A stretch of 64,000 nt of DNA from Escallonia rubra (Eukaryota > Streptophyta > Magnoliopsida > Escalloniales > Escalloniaceae), in the NCBI GenBank assembly GCA_033065855.1, contig JAVXUO010000708.1, positions 210,001-274,000 of the forward strand. Reading direction: 5' to 3'. Every line of letters starts with the position of its first letter. Within the stretch, counting starts at the first letter, position 1. Positions 1-12,000 of the stretch are shown in pieces. A program made the position numbers and the translations under genes. The notes below the pieces were generated by a model. The model had not been told where the DNA came from. It did not search any database and saw only the letters and a program-made list of their open reading frames with translations.

Positions 1-3000
1 GGCAATAAGAGGAGTTTTGGGGATATTGACGATGAGGAAGATGATATATTCGGCCCCAAAAAGGTAATTGTTGATGATACATTGTCAATTGTTATTGCTG
101 ATAGCTTAACTTTTAGTTTATATCGGAGAAGGGCTATTTTGGGACGACTAGCAATACATCCATTAGCATACTTGTCCATGTGGTGGGGAATGATGCATTG
201 GGAATCTTGCTGCTAATTCTGGGTTTTTTTCACATGAATTGTGGATGATATGAATGTTTGACCATTTGAAATGATTTGGAAGTCTACACGAGAAGGAGAA
301 CTATTGCTTTAATGAATATGCCAAGTTATTATCCGTTTTAACTTGGTTACTTTGGGAAGGTTGACTAGACTGGGCATGCAGTTAGGATCAAGTCAGAAGC
401 GTATTTTATGTAAGAGGTCGTAAGGTTAAAGTGGCATGTGTGAAAATTGTGAAACCTTGTGGAATGTTGGTAATGTTGAGATTTCGTTTGTTAAGTATTT
501 TTCTTGTTACGCGTTTTAGCAGAGTAAGCTAACAGGGAGGGGCAAAACCAAGTAGACATAGGGAAAGGAAATGTTTAGATCCAATGTAACCTGTCCAACA
601 AGGCCTTAGAACCTTTAAGATGATGGCCTAGACACCCTTAATTTAGAGGTTTTCAACATGAGCTGTAGGTAATTCATCATTCGCAAATGCCATACGGTCT
701 TTAGTAATCCAAATGCAGCACGTCATACACAAGGTGGTCATGTCCTACATCACATTCTTCCTTCTTCTCCGTAAAGCTACCAACTCATAGCAGTTCACCA
801 TTGTGCTATGCATCTGACATTTTCAAAGTCTGCGGCTCCACTGAGGTGAAATACATAACCTAGAACCTATAGTCTAGCTAGAACTTGAATCAAGACCCAT
901 CACTTTAACCATTTGAAGTCTAGAATCAAAATATAGGAAAGAGAATCGCGTTGAAGGTGAAGAGAAGGAAGATGAGAAGTTGATTTTATGAAAAAATCTT
1001 TCAAGGAGTTATTCTGGGTCAATTGCTTTCAGTTTCTTGATTTTTTCTGATGGAATATTACAAATTTTTGTCCATGCACATGGTCTTTCAGTGACTTGGT
1101 TATTTTGTCGGAAGCTTGTCTTGTTCCTTGATGGGGTTTATTTCTTCAGATGTTCCATTCAAGTAGTACATATAAATTCGATTATGATTACGTCTAGCAC
1201 ATTCCTGTTTTTTTCTAGTATTTCTCGTCTATGTTGAGCAACAACTTTTTTTTTTATATATCTTTAGCATCTCATGTTTTGCAAATGGATTGAGAGTATT
1301 TTAATTTGATCTATTGAGTTGTTTTGTTATAAGTTGGTCTGCCCGTATACGATGTCCTCCTTGAAAGTGATCTACTTTTCAGATTTAGTATGGAAAATGT
1401 GATTTTAAGGCTACTTCGTCACTTTTATTTATGATTCAGGGTAATTTAAAAGTAGAAGAAACTGCACCAGGCGTGGCAACAGGGATGATTTTATCTCTTC
1501 GCGAGAGGTACTGTTTTCTATTTATTGATCATATCTCATATGCCAAAGCTTTGATAAAGTTGTTTACATAGATGCTACTCATCATTCCCCATCTTTTGTG
1601 GTTTGATTTTGCAGTCTTCAAAACTGTAAGGATACCCTCGCAACATGCCAAGTATGTATAGACATATCTACTGAGTATTTGTTTGTCTTGTTGATGTCTT
1701 CCACATGGGATATGATACCCATTTATTGACAATTCTGTTTAGCAAATTGTTTTTTCTGTTCACAATTTTTTTAATGACCATGCGTGACTTATGTAGCTAT
1801 CTCCATGTTGGGTCTGTGTTTGAAAATATGAGATCTTTTTTGACAAGCAATATCTTAGTTTGAAACCTTAGAGCGGGGAAACCAACATACAAGGACAACC
1901 CAAAGCACCAAGGAGGTGCCCCGGTTAAAGCACAAACCCAAAATACACATTAACTCATCTAAGTGGGCTGCCTTCTTGACCCAAAAGAAAAGCCGGTTCA
2001 AGAAGAAAAAGGCCGCCAATGAGTAGAAGTCTCTACACCATCAAAAGCCCTGTAATTCCTTCCTCTCCAAATGCACCACATAGGACCTAAAGGCGATAAC
2101 CTCCACCGCTTATGACCACTCCTCTTCGGTACCTTTGCACCATTCCAATTGAGCATCAAATCTCTAATCGATCTCAGCATCACATATATCATAACAAATG
2201 TAGCAAAAAGCAAACACCTGAAACTTTTCGCGATCTCACAACGAGATAAGAATCTTCAAAAACAATGTCAAACCTCTAATAAATAAGTCAAGTGTGGTGC
2301 AGGAGGAAACCTAAATTATTTGAAAGCAAAGGAGGGTCTTATAGGGTAGTTTTTATCTTTTGTTTTTTGAAACCGGATTCTTATATTGGTGTCCAGTGTC
2401 TCAAACTCTTCCTTCACCAAAAAATCAAGGTGTTGGCGCTATGTAGTAGGATAGTCTTTAAGCTTCACCAAAAAATCAGTCATAAACTCCAATCACCTAA
2501 TTGGGAGGCAATTTAGTCCTATATTACTTTTGGGTTTATTGAGTTTGCTTCGGGCCCAGGTGATGTTTCGTGTTTATAATTAGACGTGTAACTAATCCTT
2601 ATAATATAGTTTCTTGTTTGATATGATGGAAAGTGTGTGATGAATGCTACACTTAATTGTAATAGTTAATTGAATCCGAGTAAGTTGTAAGTTGTCACAT
2701 GTTTGAAAGAATTTCGTTCATGCACACCTACATGCGCTCTGTGTGTGTGTGTGTGTGTGTGTCCGTGTGTACCTCTCCATCTTTGTCTCTGTCTCTTCCC
2801 CGTTGTCCGTGCATCTTTGGTATTCAGTCTTACACGAGTGCATGAGTTGTTAGTTTCTTGCCTTCGGCTGAGGCATGTGTGAGTTTTATGCGCTAATTTT
2901 GTTTAGATCTGCTTGTGACGGTTTTGGTGGTTTTTTCAGTTGGAGCTTGAAGCTGCAAAGTCTGAGATTCAGAGGTGGCATTTTGCCTTTCAGAACGAGC

Positions 3001-6000
3001 CCTTCATACCAGCAGGCGTATCCCCTGGTTAGTCTCTTTCTTTAGTGCTTCACGCTACTTGTTCCTGTTCTTTATTTTATTCAGAAAATTGAACCATTCT
3101 GTGATCATTCTCTTCTTTCTTTTTTGTCTCTCTGTAGAGCCTAAATTGGTGGTCAGTTATCTGCAGAATGTCAAAACGTCTGAGGAGTCATTGAGAGAGC
3201 AGGTTTGGTCTTTACAAAGCTTATGACATATTACTGTCAACTATTCAAATCTTATCCCGAAGCCGGGTTTTTTTCGTTTCTATTATCTTCAGCTAGAAAA
3301 GGCAAAGAAGAAGGAAGCTGCATTTATCGTAACTGTTGCAAAACGAGAGCAGGAGATATCAGACTTGAAGGTTAGAAGCCTTCCTTTGCCTGTCAATTGC
3401 AGAATCTGATTTACATGCAGCAGTTCATGCTATGTTTTTACCACTCTATAGAATAAAACTTTCTCTTAAGCTTATAAGGGAAACTTAACTATTGGAACAC
3501 GTGTAGAAGAAGGCTTTTTTACGTAAAATGGAAAGAGGAGAAGGATTCTTTCAGTGAGATCGAACTTATGTAAGCTTTTTAATCAAAATTTAATGGGAAT
3601 CATATAGCTATTTTAAATACAAGTCACTGGTTTATGATCTCATGATTTGTGAGTTTATAGGCTTATGGTGTCATACTTTTGAGCTGACAGTGAATGGTAC
3701 CCTCAGTACCCTGCATGATATTGAAAATTGTTAAGTTACTATCCAATTGAAAAAACAAAAAATACAAGTCACTGGTCTATGATCTTATGATTTTACACTA
3801 TCAGTGTAGTTAATGTTCGCCTCGCCAAACCAAATTAAACATTGGAACACCAATTTAATGATTAGTAAAGCAAGAGACCGTTGTTGGCAGTTTGCCAGAT
3901 GCTATTTCTCCCTCACTCAAGGAACTAGAATTATCACATTCTTTAATTGAGTCAAAGGATCGACCAAAGGTTGCCGGCGATGCAGGACACTTTCGTACCT
4001 CGACTTGTTGCTTATTGGCCTCGTAGACTTCTCAATCCATACTGTTAAGGCAGTAATGCAATATCCAAAAATAAGAAAGTCAGTCAACTTTAGATATTTT
4101 GAATTGGCGTTAGTATCAGCTGGCGCCAATATCTTCCACCCAAAGATGACTGCAGTGAGAACGGTAGTTTGACCATTGACTACTTGATAAGTCAGAACAG
4201 TACTTTGAGTTGGTGTTCCATGTCTAAGGGCGATTTATGATAAGTTAGAACATTGGAGTTAGTTGGTGTTCCATATCTAAGGGGAGGATGTTAAATCCGT
4301 GGATCATTCATTTTTGTAATGAGATTTGGCTTAGGGGTTGTTGAACCTCAGGTAAATTCCAATAATTGTGTAATTTGTTGCTTAAGGTACACATGTGTTG
4401 CTGCGATAGCAACAACTGAAAAATTGTCGCTAGAAATTCATCTGCCTTTAACTTCGTTAACGTCTGGGAGCAGTGTGTCAAAGCTTGATAATTCTGGGGA
4501 CTAAGAGGTCTATATGTAACGTGTAGTTAAGCAAATTTCAACTCGTATGGACTATATTGTGGAGTAGGCTTGTTGATCTTATCAAAAATTGTTAGGACTT
4601 ACATGACACCTAAAGGAAAAATTGGACTTGTGAGCCTATTTGGTAAATATCATGCCTTACTTAAAACTTGTTGGAAGCTAATTATAGTCAAACGGCATAT
4701 AGGATAGCAGCTAGACGAAGCCATCCTCCAATATTGAGCACGACGAGCTACGAAAGGCCAAACAGTAAACCAGTCATGCACATATACATGAAATACTGTT
4801 GCTCTGTAGGAAGTTTATTATATGATCCCTAAGCGACCAGGAAGCGAGAGGACTGTTAATGGCAACGAGTGTAGCACCATATGTAGACATAATTTGCTCA
4901 TTATTTATTCTAAGAATTGATATCAGAATATATGCTACTATGAGTAATTTTATCATCTCTACGCAAAATGTGTTATCCTTTTGGCTGCCTTAAACTTAGC
5001 ACTTGGCCATTACTATGTTCTCTTCTCCTCATTAAGAAAATGTTTCTCTTGAACTTTTCAGTCTGCTGTCCGCGATTTAAGAGCGCAGCTTAAGCCGCCA
5101 TCTATGCAGGTAGATTAAAATTGTAGTACTTTTATCGTCTAGAATTTGTTATAAGGTCGTGGAGGATTTTTTGAATGCATTCTTTTATTGCCTTTGCATT
5201 TATGTTTTTTCAGTTGACAACGTCTCTTTTGTACTATCCAAGTTTAGAAAATGTCATATGTTGCATTTGGCAGTTATTACCTATATAGTTTGCTGTCTTT
5301 TCTGTAATTTCTGTTCACGACTATCCCACTTTTTGATGAACTGCCTGCTACCAGATTTGCAAGATTGAATTACACGTTCTAGTGTTTATTCTGGAGTTAA
5401 AAAAGGTTTCATTACCTCATCAGGAGTATATTAATCTGATCATATAAACCCGTCTGAAGCAAGAGGATAAAACCTAATGAGAAGTACTAAAATCTACCTT
5501 GTCAATCATATATGGTAAGTCTGAAATTCTTTCTCCATATTCGGTCGCAGTGTACCAAAGAGAACAAGTATCATGTACTGTTATTAAGACATCTTGGTTT
5601 TAATAGTTGATCATTCCTCTGTACCTTGTAATTGTAATATGTTATGAATATGCCACTGATACGTTTGAATATTGGCAGATGCATATTTTACGAGCAAATA
5701 TCATCTTTTACTATTTCGCAGCGTGCAATCTCTATTGTAATAGTTAGCACAATCTTTACTGTACGGAGCTTAGTTGCACAAGGCGGGGGCGGGAGCAGGA
5801 ACGGGGGCGGGGGAGCGTAAGCACCAAGAAGAATCTGAGGTTGGGGGCGGCTTGAATAAATAAATGCGTAAAGAGTATTATCATTTGTTTAGGATAGTTT
5901 ACATTGCCAGCAACAACAGACAAGGCTTTAGGGACTTGAAGGAAGAGAGAAACAAGGAATTGAGTTGAAAAGGGCCTAATTTTCAGGTATTCTCTCACTT

Positions 6001-9000
6001 GTTCCATGCATCTCTATCCAGTTAACGGGATCGAGTTCCCATATTAGCTTGGGACGAGATCCCATGGAGCTCCTAACTTGGGATCGCAAAAGCGAGTTTC
6101 CGAGAGAGAAACGTCACCTTATTAGGAGTTTCCTGCAACTAAGGTACGGAGTACCTATGATCCATTAGAAGAGGAAAATATTTATGCAAATCACGTCGAG
6201 TGCCACTCAGATATGTTTCTCTTAATTTGTGGTCATGAGATAAACTAATTCACGTATCTGAGATGTCTCCAAAATTTTGTTACTTCAAATAAGATATTGA
6301 GTCTCATGTTTATGATGGAATCTTTTTAAGGAATGTCTATTTCCAGACCATGTTAGACGTTTCCACACTATCGTCACTAGAAGAGTTATGTTTTTTTGTG
6401 AATGCATTTTTTAGCCACAAGATAAGGATGTGAAAAGGGTGTTGAAATAGACGCTTCATATTTTAAGTTACTATTCTTAGTTGTTTTTTTAGTTGTTTTT
6501 TTTCCACTTTACTTTTAGCTGGTGTACAATACTTCTATTATTCTATTCAACAATATAGAAGTCCTGAATATCCTATAAACTTTCATCTCTTGGCCCTGAC
6601 TGTGGTATGACAAAACTGGCAGGCACGAAGGTTATTACTTGATCCTGCAATTCATGAAGAGTTCACCCGTTTGAAGGTTCAACTTCTAGACTCTTATATC
6701 CTAACTACAAAGTCAGTTTTTATGGAGTCGTTTCTTTGCTTGCATATATGCACCTTCGTCTCTTTCGCTTGTGATGTTGTTATACTGGTTTTTATTATTC
6801 ATACCTTGTAGGTTGCCAGTTGGCAAGCTTGTAACTTGTCATCGTTAGAATGAGTTGGAAAATTGCTGAAGCTATGAGTTTGAGCTTTGTAGTAAGGTTC
6901 TGTTGGATAGTGGGAATTCAGGAAATTAAACTATTGGCTCATAAAAAGAGAATGAACAAGTGATATTACCTTAGTGTATATTAAATCAGCTTTAGATTGA
7001 ATCATGATCTTTCTTTGTATTGCAAATTGCTCTCGTCTGAATAAAAAACAGAAGAATATCGCAATGGTAGGTCAGTGATTGTTATCTTGTACACCAAAAA
7101 AATTTCAAATTAATATTTGAAATCTCTTCATCTTTATCAATTAAGAATGAGAATGAGATAAGATTCGTGGCCAATTGGTGATGATGCCTGAAAAAGATGC
7201 CAAAGTATGGTTCAAGAGGGTAGTAGTTGCCAGTGGCGGAACCAGAATTTCACTCCAGGGGGTGCAAAAAAAATGCCGAAGTCACTAAATTTTTTTATAA
7301 GTAAAATAATGCACAAAAACTAAGTGCAGTTTCCTATAATATACAAAAAAAACATGCTAGAAAGCATCCAAAAGGTCGTCTTATTAAGTTTCATGAGAGT
7401 CACTAAAGACTCTTTACAGCACAAAAATGCGAATACAAATTAGACATTTAAGTGTCTATAAAAGAAAGTACTAAATTACTACTCGATGAGGCCTCGAAGA
7501 TTGGTAGCACTTGATAATAGCGATTGGGAGATGGGCACTCGGGGAGATGGAAGGCTTCAGGTCGCTTACTATACGATTCTAATCTTGAAACTAATCTCTT
7601 ACTAGGCTAGTTGATCACGGAGGGTGATCAACTAGCCTAGTAAGAGATCCCAATGCTCGATATTCACTCTTGTTAAGCATGATTTACATTCTTAGGCCCA
7701 TTCTCTAGCAACTAAAGCTTTTACTAAGTGGTAACGTGACATGGTATCATAGCTCTAGTTGAGTATGGTTTTAGGTTCGATCGTCCCGCTTGCATATTTG
7801 GTATATGTCATTTGGTGGTGCTGCACCTTGATTATCTCTTATTTACTCATCTCTCCTCGTGCAATTGAGGGCTTGCACTTGAGGGAAGTGTTAAGCACAC
7901 TATACAACCTTGAGTCAATTTTCTAACAACTTAGCTTGCGGAAAATATAGTAACTTCAACAAGTATGCTATCCATTGTAGGTAAGGTTTTTAGATTCTCA
8001 TTTTGCAAATTCAGGGATATCATATTTCTGGTACTGTAGTATACTTGCCAATTTGACTTTTGGGGTTTGCCATATAAATAGGGTTTCTTGTAACAAGTTT
8101 AAGAAGCTTTTGATAATTTAAAATTTGCAATCACGAAAACCTGAAACTTAAAAAGGTTTCTTTCTCTCCCTGTTCCCTGATTCCATGCCTATGAAATAAA
8201 CCTTTCTCCTCCTCACTCTCCTCATGGCCTCCTCTATTCTTTTTCCTCCTCTTTCTCTTGAACAAATTCCTTTTCTTCTCTCAAATTCCTAACTCGTCCA
8301 GCATGATCTTCTTAATTTAAAACAGCTTATTCAAAAATTCCTAACTGGTCCAATGTGATCAACTAAATTTAGACCAGTTTATTCCAAAAGTTCCTTGGCT
8401 TCAGATTCCCTTTCCCAATTGACGTTCTTAAGCATAAATTCATCAAATGCAAGCTTTCCACCAAGTTCTAGATAAAGCATAAGTTGCACCTTGTTATGGT
8501 CACGGGTCACTGGTAGAGTCCAGAGTCCTCCTCGTCGTCGCCGGCAGAGGGTTGTTGGCCGGTGGAGTCCTTGTCGTCGTCTTCACTCGCCCGCCTCGCC
8601 GTCGCGGGTCACTGCTTCTGGTTCGGTTGTTCCAGATCTGACAGAAGACCGCTTCCACTCGGCTGTCTTGATTCAAGGAATCGAGGGAGAAAGAGAGCCT
8701 GAGCTGAGGCCACGGAGAGTCAAGAGAGCCCCTGCCATATCGCCCTCCGGCCGTCACCCGTCGGTGAGAGTCTGAGAGAGTAAGGCAGAGAGAGAGTCCG
8801 GCAGAGAGACAGTCCAGGTGAAAAGAACAATTTTTTTTTTTTTTTGAAGTTCAGGGGGTACATTAGCCCCCCCTAGTTACCACGTGGTTCCGCCACTGGT
8901 AATTGCCTATTGAAGTTGGTTATGGTACTGCATGTTGTACTGCTAGTAAGAAAGTAGTAGTGAGTTATCGCAGTTTTACGTTCAGGCCCCTCAGGGGACA

Positions 9001-12000
9001 CGACATCCTGAGATGTGTCCATACGTGTTTTTGCGTGTAATCCAATCTAGAATGACTATAGTTGTGCTTGTTAGCATAATCCAGTTTACAAAAGAAAACC
9101 ACGAACAGCGTAAACATGAGGTGTAAGTGTTCGGGGAGAGCAGGGCGGCGGGGGCGCGGTAATGCTCAGAAGCATGACATTTTCAGCTTCTGAAGTATGT
9201 TGCCTAAATTTTGACATGACTTTTAATCATATGCTAAGAAACATTTCTCTTAGTGATGTGGGCTTGGAATGAATGACTCCACTGTGCTGGTCCTTCCTGG
9301 CCTATTATCTATCGTGTCTATAGTAACTCTGGAAAGAGGGTGTGAATGTTCTGATTTCTATTACTCAACTTCTGTACCTTTTACTGCAATAGTTTGAGTT
9401 GCCTATGATAAATTTGTTTTTTTCCACGGACAACTCTCTATCTGCTGAATCATCTATTCCATGCTAATTACTCTTTTATATGTTAACATGGCAGAATTTG
9501 GTAGAGGAGAAGGACAAAAAAGTGAAGGAGTTGCAGGATAACGTTGCTGCTGTAAATTTTACCCCACAAAGCAAGATGGGAAAGATGCTAATGGCTAAAT
9601 GCAGGACCTTGCAGGAGGAAAATGAGGAGATTGGAAATCAGGCTAAGGAAGGAAAGGTACTGATAATCATATGTGCGGTATCACGTCTATCCATCTTTTA
9701 AAAATTCTTTGCGGGTGGGCGATTAGTGTATACGTTTTATGGAGTTGCTTTTCTGAACCATGTTTCCTATTCTCTTTGCTTATCTGATCTGATGTATTTA
9801 ATTTTGCGTTTAGATTTTGGATAAGCATCGCCTTTAATAACTAGTCAATTGCTATTATGCATACTGCGTCGAAATTGTTCTTTAGGTTTAGAGATTTCCT
9901 GCTCATGGACTTTCTCGATTATTGCTGTGAGGGCTTTAAGTTCTTATTTTGGTATTATCATATGCCGACAACACATAAACTTATCACAAGAAAAAGTCAA
10001 CACATAAGATTTCTTCCTATTTCTTAGCTACTTGAATGATGAAATGATTTGACTGGTTGATATCATTGCCTGGCAGATGCACGAGTTATCAATGAGACTT
10101 GCTTTGCAGAAATCTCAGAATGCTGAACTCAGAAGTCAGTTTGAAGGTCAGTGCAGTGGTCTCAAGATAGTATTTGAAATACTGATTAGTAGGCTGGTAC
10201 TTGATTCTACGGTTTTCCCTTACTTTTTTGGATGATAACTTGGAGACTGAGTACTTGCTTGACTTTAATCATTCGGTCTATCAGACAACTAGATATATTT
10301 AGTTCATTGCTGTCTGTGACACCTCCCAGCACAAGTGAATGTGCTTGAAGAAACTGAAGATTTCTAACGATGCCCAGGATGTGAAGAACCATTTTCAAAA
10401 CTTATGTTCAATATCTATTCGCTTGTTAGATAGCTCCACATAGTTTAAAAGTTTCAGTAGCTGTAACCATGTGTTCATCTTCTCATTGATTTCCTTATTA
10501 AAAGAAGAATATGTTTTTGTGATACTTATATGGGGCTCACATCCATATAGAGAAAGCTTGCCATGAATTTCGTGGAGAGCAGCGAACCAGTCTATTTTTG
10601 AATTTCTGCACAACACAAACAGGATGAGACCTAAATTAGGGAGTACATGTACTCGTAATCCCAATTGCTTCGATGTTGGATAATTCTGGTAAACCACTTG
10701 GTAAAATCACATTGGATGGAATGCTAAGATTAACATCTGAACCAACCTAAGTTATTTTTTTACTCCTGAGTGGCACCGAGAGAATGTACACTGGATTAAG
10801 TTGGTTGTCCACAATTGAAAAAGGAATGCAGAAAAGGAAAAGATGTTTAGCGAGTAAATTGGCAGGTCAGCTAGAGAGGAGGGAATTGAAACTTTATCTC
10901 TGACTGTCTACATAATAGCCAGGTTGGTGTTTTTGCTTGGTGTTATGAGTTATTGTTTACAGTCTTACCTAGCATGGGACCATAGTGGTACCCCCATTGA
11001 CAGTGGAGATTGTATTCCCAATCCCTAACTTCCAATATATCTGGCATGTTATCTTTTTAAGACGGCCGGATGATTTCAGAAGACTACCGAATTACATTTC
11101 CATTGTCTGGAATTGCTAGTCAAACTTGCATTAGATCCTCATATCCAATATTATCATGTTTAGTTTTAGGTTTTATGGAGTAAGCTTGTTTTTTTTTTTT
11201 TTTTTCCTGGGAAGCCTAGTTGCAACTTTGGACCTAGCAAGAATCAAAGAGAGGAAATTTAAATAGTTCTGAAGATGCTACTGAAATTTAATACGTAGTT
11301 ACTTTCCAAAACTTGACCAAATGTTACTCTTGTCAGACTTAATCCCTTCAGACTATTATATTAAATTATGATTTGTGACGAAGTCTATCGTATTGATTTG
11401 TGACCAAGTCTATCGTACTCCTGTCCAAATTTATCTTGGTCACAACTAGACCTGGCAAAAATCTATCCGGACCCGTTACCCGAACCGTACCCGGGCCAAA
11501 ATACCGGGTACGGGTAAATGTTTTGAATACCCGCCGAAAATAGACCTGTACCCGAACCGACCCGTAATTTTCGGGTCGGTCCGGGTCGGATTGCGGGTTA
11601 CCCGGTTTACCCGTTCTTTTAAACTATAAAATGAAGTGCTAGGGTTTCATTCGGTCACTCACTCATTCTTCTCTCATATTGCGCCGCTCTTCCTTCACTC
11701 TCTGAACTCTCTCTTCCTCGCACGACGGTCGGCATCCTCTCACGATCTCTCTCTCTCACGATCTCTCTTTCTCTCTCACGATCTCTCTTAGCCACCAGTC
11801 AGATCAGATCCATCGACAACCAACATCCCGCCATCGTCGTCTCCGATTAGATTTATAGTCGCTTTGCCGCCACCATCATTCCGATTAGATCTGCCGTCGC
11901 TTTGCCTCCACTTGCCGTCGCTCCGCTGCCACCGTCATTCCGATCAGATCTGCCGTTGCTTTGCCTCCACCTGCCGTCGCTCCGCTGCCACAATCGTCTC

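Larger units (their letters stand above)
7231..8898. mobile_element. Non-autonomous hAT element (Tip100-like ends) in FIP37 intron 8
   Basis: Terminal inverted repeats CAGTGGCGGAACCA and TGGTTCCGCCACTG match perfectly over 14 bp. The flanks GTAGTTGC (7223-7230) and GTAATTGC (8899-8906) form an 8-bp target duplication with one mismatch, diagnostic of hAT. The CAGTGGCGGA start is typical of Tip100-like plant hATs. The 1668-bp interior has no transposase. It contains a perfect 25-bp hairpin, an LTR-like stretch, a diverged tandem repeat at 8284-8390 and a GC-rich right block (8490-8780) whose open frames on both strands look incidental. Confidence 0.9.

Noticed and set aside
7725-7800. tRNA-like GGTTCGATCGTCCC element
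   Set aside because: No acceptor stem or full cloverleaf; it fits better as part of an LTR-type remnant with a primer-site-like sequence.
8491-8775. Overlapping open frames on both strands inside the first hAT
   Set aside because: GC-rich, Arg/Ser/Pro-biased, no domain, and lies within a non-autonomous transposon.
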